The notes below the pieces were generated by a model. The model worked only from the letters and a program-made list of their open reading frames with translations, was not told the origin of the DNA and did not search any database. This document shows, piece after piece, positions 58,993 through 64,000 of a stretch of 64,000 nucleotides of DNA. This DNA comes from Chamaecyparis obtusa. Its lineage: Eukaryota; Streptophyta; Pinopsida; Cupressales; Cupressaceae. The translations under genes and the position numbers were made by a program. The stretch is from NCBI GenBank assembly GCA_027943335.1, contig BSBK01001300.1, positions 1 through 64,000 on the forward strand, given 5' to 3'. Each line of letters starts with the position of its first letter. Position 1 is the first letter of the stretch.

Positions 58993-60160
58993 TGTTGGAT
59001 TGGAGAGATAGGGTACTAAAATGGGAGGGGTGAATTAGTGCCCACAAAAACTTTCACTCTTAACCTTTCAGATCTAAAACAACAAACAATAGTAACCTTC
59101 AACTCTAACTTGTATTCATTGCATGCATCATCCATTCATTTAACTATCAAAGGTAAATATCATGAAATCAATAAAATAATCAACACATAACATAAGTATT
59201 TTGGTAACACAGAAACCCTTGTTAGAAGGTAAAAAATGTGGTGGGGATGACACCCACAAATTCTTTACTACTGCAGATAGAAAATGTTTTCTTGTTAGGG
59301 CTACAAATGATGATCACTCTTGATGATCTTACCCTATTAGAAGTAACATGTTAGATCAATTAGATCTACCTAGTGATAGGATTTTAGCAACACTACTTGA
59401 GTGTGCACTTGGTTAAGAGATTTACAAAAAGACTGTTAGGTCTACTCTGCTAAGAGATTTTACCAAAACTCTATTACAATGATTAGAAAGTAATAGGTAT
59501 CTATCTACTAATGACAACTCAACTTGTCTGATATAGATATATGAAGTACTAAATAGATATCACATTTTCTATGAAGATTCTTTACTTTGAACTGTTTGGT
59601 AGCCTTTGTCTGATTCTGTTCAATCTGAATAACTTTGAATACTATTATGCTCTATTTGATAACTATTGCTCATAAAGTTGGCTCATACTTCAAGAACTTC
59701 ATTGCTTGTTCTTAACTCCTTGTCAAGCTTCTCTCTCACACAAATGAAAATAATATGAAATTACATTTATATAGAATACTACTTTGCCACTTAACAAAAT
59801 TTAGGTTACAATGTCTTAGAGAAAACCCTAAGATCTACAGTGTACAAAAATAACCTAGATCTAGAAAATACATAAAGATCATCATTCCAATTAATGATGG
59901 AATCTTACAATAAATGATCCTCGATCTTGGTAAAACATTTTGTGATTCTATTGTAACCATTTGCATAGATAGATGTGCCATTCCTGATTCCTATGCCATT
60001 TTTTGTGATCCTTGGTAAATAGTGTATATACTGCTTGGTAATTACACTGGCACTCGGTGTTTACTGCTGCTCGGTATCAGTGTCTAATACTCAATAAAAT
60101 TGTTATGTGCTTAGTTTGAAGACTTAATCGAATGGCTTGTATTTCTTGTAGTTACCAACT
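58993..60160 (-). repeat. N2 5' LTR
   Basis: On the plus strand it starts TGTTGGATTGG next to the primer site. The outer end is not precisely defined (about 60158-60230). A minus-strand TATA-like TCTATATAAATG lies at 59766-59777. It resembles the N1 LTRs in layout and in short blocks, not over its full length. Confidence 0.6.
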
Positions 60161-60234
60161 AGAGTAGCATAAGTAACCGACCGATGTCTTTGATACTAAT
60201 GACAACCTTTAATGCACAAAAAGAGATAACAAAC

Positions 60235-60540
60235 AAGGCTCAATCTTTGGGAGTCAGGGTTAGATTGCCCCAATACCCATTGATTAAATGATGACTGATA
60301 CAGATTTAGGACTATCTCCAAAATGAAGCTTAGTCATCTGAGATCCAGGTTAGATTGCCCAATAATGGTCACAAAGAGTTTTTGAGAGCCATCTCTAGAA
60401 TGAAGCTTGACTTTCAGGAATTAGGGTTAGATTGCCCCAATACCTAATTAGATTTTGAGAACCATCTATAGAATGAAGCTTGATTCTTGAGGATCCAAGT
60501 TAGAATTCTCAGATACCTAATAGATAGATGACAAGATGTG
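60235..60540. repeat. Tandem repeat, about 75 bp x 4, T3
   Basis: Units contain GAATGAAGCTTGA, then GGTTAGATTGCCC, then GAGANCCATCTNTA. Copies begin near 60235, 60320, 60400 and 60470. Diverged. Confidence 0.75.
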
Positions 60541-61080
60541 AGGCACAAAGATGCCCCTAGTGATGAGATGGCCCGAGTGATGAGGACTTTTGATTTAGAT
60601 CAGATTGGTTTGAGATTGATTCAATAAGATTCAATGATGCAATCGTCTTGCCCCCTCAGGAGTGAAATCAAAAGATGACACGTCAAAAAGATGATTGGTA
60701 GAAAAAAGGTTGTAGATATAGAACTCATAACAGATCGCGAAAGAATTAAGAAGCTACATAAGAGATTTGGAGTGATTTGGAGGTCTTATTAACCAAGTTT
60801 GACCATAATTGACCAAAATTAACTAGAGTTGACTTTTGATGAAAAAGATGAAGGAGCTAAGAAAATGATGATGAGATAAGATTTCAGTAAGAAAAGGACA
60901 CCAGAAGGTCGACTAAACAAGCGTTCTATCACGTTGATCCTAGAAATTTAAAACATGATTTTGAGCTATCTAGAGATGTCAAATTTTGATTTTAATCTTG
61001 AAAATGGATTCAAAGCAGTCAATTTAGACAAGGGTGAAGTTTTTGTGTAAAACGGAGTACTTTTGAAAATTAGGTCAAAA

Positions 61081-61092
61081 CCTATATAAGGC
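61081..61092 (+). promoter_or_regulatory. TATA box of the T3 PMD gene
   Basis: CCTATATAAGGC, 68-80 bp before the ATG at 61160. Aligned with the mutated CTACAAAAGG at 42114 in the E2 copy. Confidence 0.6.
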
Positions 61093-61159
61093 TCAGAGGG
61101 GTCATTTTCAATTCATTTTTCACTTTCATCTTTTAGCGATTTAGAGAGGTCAGAGTGAA

Positions 61160-63530
61160 ATGGAGAGTGTACCAGTGAGATCACATTGATTCAAGCACTC
61201 CTGATGACACAATCGACCAATGGAGTACGATCCACCTATGAGTAGTCGATAAACTAGCTTGCATTTTAAATTTTTACCACTTTCTAGGAGATATAGGTCA
61301 GATTTAATGCTTTTTAGGACTCATCCTACCAAATTTCACGCGAGGAAGAAATTTCTTCATGTAGGCCAAAAGCGTGTCTCGTGCGAGGAAAGACCCAAAG
61401 AGGGCCATTGAGGCCGAGCGAGAAACCTCCCTCAGTGAGGATTTCTCACGCGAATAGAGATAAAGTCTCGCATGGCTGTGAAATCTCACATGAGGATCCT
61501 ACTTCCTTGCGTAGGAAATTATTGCAGAGGTTTTAAAGTGTTTGCCCAAATTGTATCAAAATTGCATAAGTTTAGCCAAGTAGAGTGTTTGATAGGCATG
61601 CTTAGGATAGACGTATAGTTTCAATTATTGTTTTGCTTTGAAAAACCATTATGATTGAGATATTGATCAAGTGTTGTCACTTGCATTATAGGTTGACTTC
61701 TTGAACATCATGTTTCAATCCTAGCACCCAGTTGTAGGGGAGCTAGTGTAGTGGCTAGATGACGTAGAGGGGGCACATATTGATGGATTGGGCATGTGTT
61801 ATCTACGTGATATACCTGACATCCAGGTAAATCATAGATTACTAGGTGCACTAGTTGAGCATTTCCACTCGGAGATGCACACTTTTCACTTGCCATAGGG
61901 GAAGATGACAGTGACCCCAAAGGACATTTATAGGATATTGAGAGTACCATTCTATGGCCCCCATGTAGACTATGATGTCTAGATGAGGGCAGGTACTTTG
62001 GCACTTAGAGCCATATTTCAGGATGAGTTGGTGATGGGTTTGGCCATCACATGGGACAATTTGGTTGGGTAGTATGGAGTAGGGCATAGATTGGTGATTG
62101 TACTAGAAGCATTCTTGGGTTGCTATCTGATGTTGAATCAAGGACATCACGGTCTAGAGTGCGGCTAGGGGTGTATGCTACAAAGGATGTTGGATTGGCC
62201 CACCATGAGATTCAGATGTGGTCACTGTATGCTGGCCCAGATGTATCATGAGATGCTTGAGATCATGTATCGGGGTTCTTGGACTATGGCTGCAGGAGTT
62301 TTTATTCTTTAGATATGGGCCTGGGAGCATCTCCTTGTATGTAGGCCAGTGTTTTATGATACCAGGCAGCCCTTGGAGCCATATATATACAGGTATGCCA
62401 GAATGATGACCCAACCAATATTGGGTAAGATAGAGCAGTGGCGGGCATAGATTGATGACATGATAACAGTGATATGGAGACTATGGGTAAGCACACAGGT
62501 ATGGGATGATGTCTAGCATGAGCTTCCACATATGTTTTTCTCACATCCTCTGATTGGGCATACTATTAGCATCATTGAGAGATTTCCTCTATCATGGGTC
62601 TTACGGTAGTTTGGGAGGCCACAGGATGTCTCCCAGGAGTATTGTACCTATGCCCACTTTGCTGATGAGGTGAAGAAGGGTTGGAAACTAAGGCTAGATC
62701 AGGGATGCTGCATGATCAAGGCATGAGTACCACCAGCTCGATGGGATTATCTGGCAGGTGTGACAGATGCAGGGGTGATACTGGCATACATGGATCACAT
62801 ATTAGCACATCCCTATCCCTAATTCATAGATCTTATTGGCATGGGCCAAAAGGCATAGCAGGTATTACAAAAATAGGTAGCACATCCACCACCACAATAG
62901 TAGGTAGCTCAATAATAGGTACCATAGTAGTAGCAAGTACCCTAATATAGGACTAGGCAGGCAACTATTCTACTAAGATAGATGGGTAAAAATTCTGGTA
63001 TAGGGAGCAGCGGTGCATAGGATAGATCCACTAGATAGAGGATAGGGGACACAACACAATGACAACCTCTCAATAAGGAGGCACAGGTTGAGGATGCAGC
63101 CATGATGGATCAAGTTGCATAGGGTCCACCTGCTGGAGGTCAGGTCACGCAGTTGTAGGAGTTATTATGGAGGACCCGAGATAGGTTGCAACAGTTGCAG
63201 CTGGAGGCTACTGATTTTCATATGTAGGTAATCATGCAGGAGACTCAAGTGGAAAAGAGTGATCGAGAGATCTGAGAGCTGTGGGAGGCATTGGCTAGAT
63301 CTCAGCTAGAGACTTGGTATGAGGCTGCATAGGTAGCATATTATTATGCAGCTTATGTTGGTGTTGTTCCAGATCTAGTGGAGTAGGTTCCATAGTTTTT
63401 AGAGTATGTTGGGGCACGTGCAATTCCATAGGGACCTTTGCCATAGGGACCACCATAGCAAGACATGCCACTTCCCCAACCTCCTCTAGGTGGTGATGGT
63501 CAGAGCTAGTTAGGATCATTGATGATGTAT
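61160..63530 (+). pseudogene. PMD (MAIN-like) gene in T3, broken
   Basis: Second plant mobile domain gene. Exon 1 from the ATG at 61160 to about 61243; intron 1 to the acceptor TTGCATTATAG (61691); exon 2 from 61692. The signature MHTFHLP-stop-GKMTVTPKDIY is followed by RILRVPFYGPHVDYDV. Further motifs match the E2 copy: IWAWEH, YIYRYA, GHTISIIERF. There is no second intron: codons for GP and HVDYDV are contiguous. After about 62860 a Gln/Pro-rich region reads as a series of TAG/TAA codons where CAG/CAA is expected, followed by a helical tail. More than 20 nonsense codons but one main frame. Confidence 0.8.
61325..61530. repeat. Palindrome cluster in T3 PMD intron 1 (CTCGCRCGAG type)
   Basis: Units such as TTTCACGCGAGGAA (61336), TCTCGTGCGAGGA (61377), CGAGCGAGAAAC, TTCTCACGCGAA, GTCTCGCATGG and TCTCACATGAGG. 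Same position as the E2 cluster but with a different arm sequence. Confidence 0.6.
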
Positions 63531-63565
63531 TGTAGCCCATTTTTATAGACTATGCTCGAGTACCA

Positions 63566-63567
<2 letters not shown>

Positions 63568-63645
<78 letters not shown>

Positions 63646-63650
63646 ATATG
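63568..63650. repeat. (TA)n microsatellite
   Basis: About 65 bp of pure TA followed by GTATGTATGTATATATG, in the 3' flank of the T3 PMD gene. Confidence 0.95.
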
Positions 63651-64000
63651 AGCTCATCTTTTGGTATCATTATACATGTTATGTATTGCTTTGGATGTTT
63701 ATGCTTTATGAGATGTTTTCTATAAGATGAATGTATGGATAGATATGAGATGTATATGGTTTCTTTTATGAATATGCAAATGAATATGCACATGTTTTAT
63801 TGATATATATGTATGCAATGTATGATTTAGTTTATGCTTATGATAGATGTACATGTATATGAATATGTAGGTGTAGAATGTATGCATATGAGTTTATGAT
63901 AATGCACTTTGTGAATGCAATGGAAATACAATGTACATGGTACTAATCATCTCGTGCAAGATATTGTGATACATTACAGGTACTAACCAAAATAATGTTT
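63651..64000. other. 3' flank of the T3 PMD gene
   Basis: AT-rich sequence rich in ATGTATATG-like words; no coding feature seen. Confidence 0.5.

Larger units (their letters stand above)
57504..60160 (-). mobile_element. N2: 5' part of an older N-type LTR element (continues at 40426-38908)
   Basis: Minus-strand order is LTR, primer site, ORF1 with zinc knuckles. E2 then interrupts it, and N2 resumes at 40426 with the ORF2 promoter and ORF2, up to the N1 insertion at 38908. The same gene order as N1, the related LTR opening (GAGGGGTGAAT...AGTG near the primer-site end) and related ORF2 show that N1 and N2 belong to one non-autonomous family. Its 3' LTR is not found in the window. Confidence 0.75.
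60230..64000 (-). mobile_element. T3: part of another Tat-like element, runs off the window
   Basis: Same layout as the 3' region of E2: tandem repeats, then on the plus strand a promoter, short exon 1, an intron holding palindromes, and a PMD gene. Orientation is inferred from E2. No LTR or pol of T3 is visible; pol would lie beyond 64000. Its left end abuts N2, so N2 may have inserted into T3. Confidence 0.6.

Noticed and set aside
61708..62544. Several minus-strand frames over the T3 PMD gene
   Set aside because: They are shadows; the plus strand has the PMD motifs in one frame.

Overview
The window reads as intergenic DNA of a large-genome seed plant. I found no host gene that I would call functional. 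Nearly all of the readable sequence is decayed, nested retrotransposon. A gymnosperm is plausible from the long, old, nested Ty3/gypsy and Ty1/copia-type insertions, but this is inference, not proof.

Layout, left to right. (1) 1-3240 is AT-rich DNA with a long (AT)n tract, a 145-bp foldback and a pair of 205-bp direct repeats. (2) 3243-9310 is a plus-strand L1-type LINE (LINE-A), split at 6872-7841 by a 970-bp non-autonomous element with terminal inverted repeats. (3) 10125-21366 is a complete plus-strand Ty3/gypsy element (E1): 2.4-kb LTRs, a perfect 5-bp target duplication GTATC, gag, and a pol frame interrupted by seven nonsense codons. Its extra RNase H lies between protease and RT. (4) 21781-22090 is a copia LTR end with its primer-binding site. 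(5) 23830-30180 is a second decayed LINE (LINE-B) ending in an RNase H domain. (6) 31713-38907 is a minus-strand gag-only copia-type LTR element (N1). It has a coiled-coil/four-zinc-knuckle ORF1 and a large unrecognised ORF2, followed by a second partial internal region (N1-prime). (7) N1 lies in ORF2 of an older relative, N2, whose LTR, primer site and five-knuckle ORF1 are at 57504-60160. (8) N2 is itself split at 40427-57498 by a 17-kb minus-strand Tat-type Ty3/gypsy element (E2, target duplication AGTCC). (9) 60230-64000 is part of a further Tat-like element (T3) that runs off the window.

E2 and T3 both carry, antisense to retroelement transcription, a broken gene for a plant mobile domain (PMD, MAIN-like) protein. 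It has its own promoter region and introns, and intron 1 holds a cluster of short imperfect palindromes. The N elements keep primer site, polypurine tract, LTRs and a gag-like protein but no RT or integrase, so they must have relied on another element's enzymes. Premature stops throughout are mostly TAG where CAG or TGG is expected, in CAG/CTG context. This fits long-term cytosine methylation and deamination of silenced repeats.
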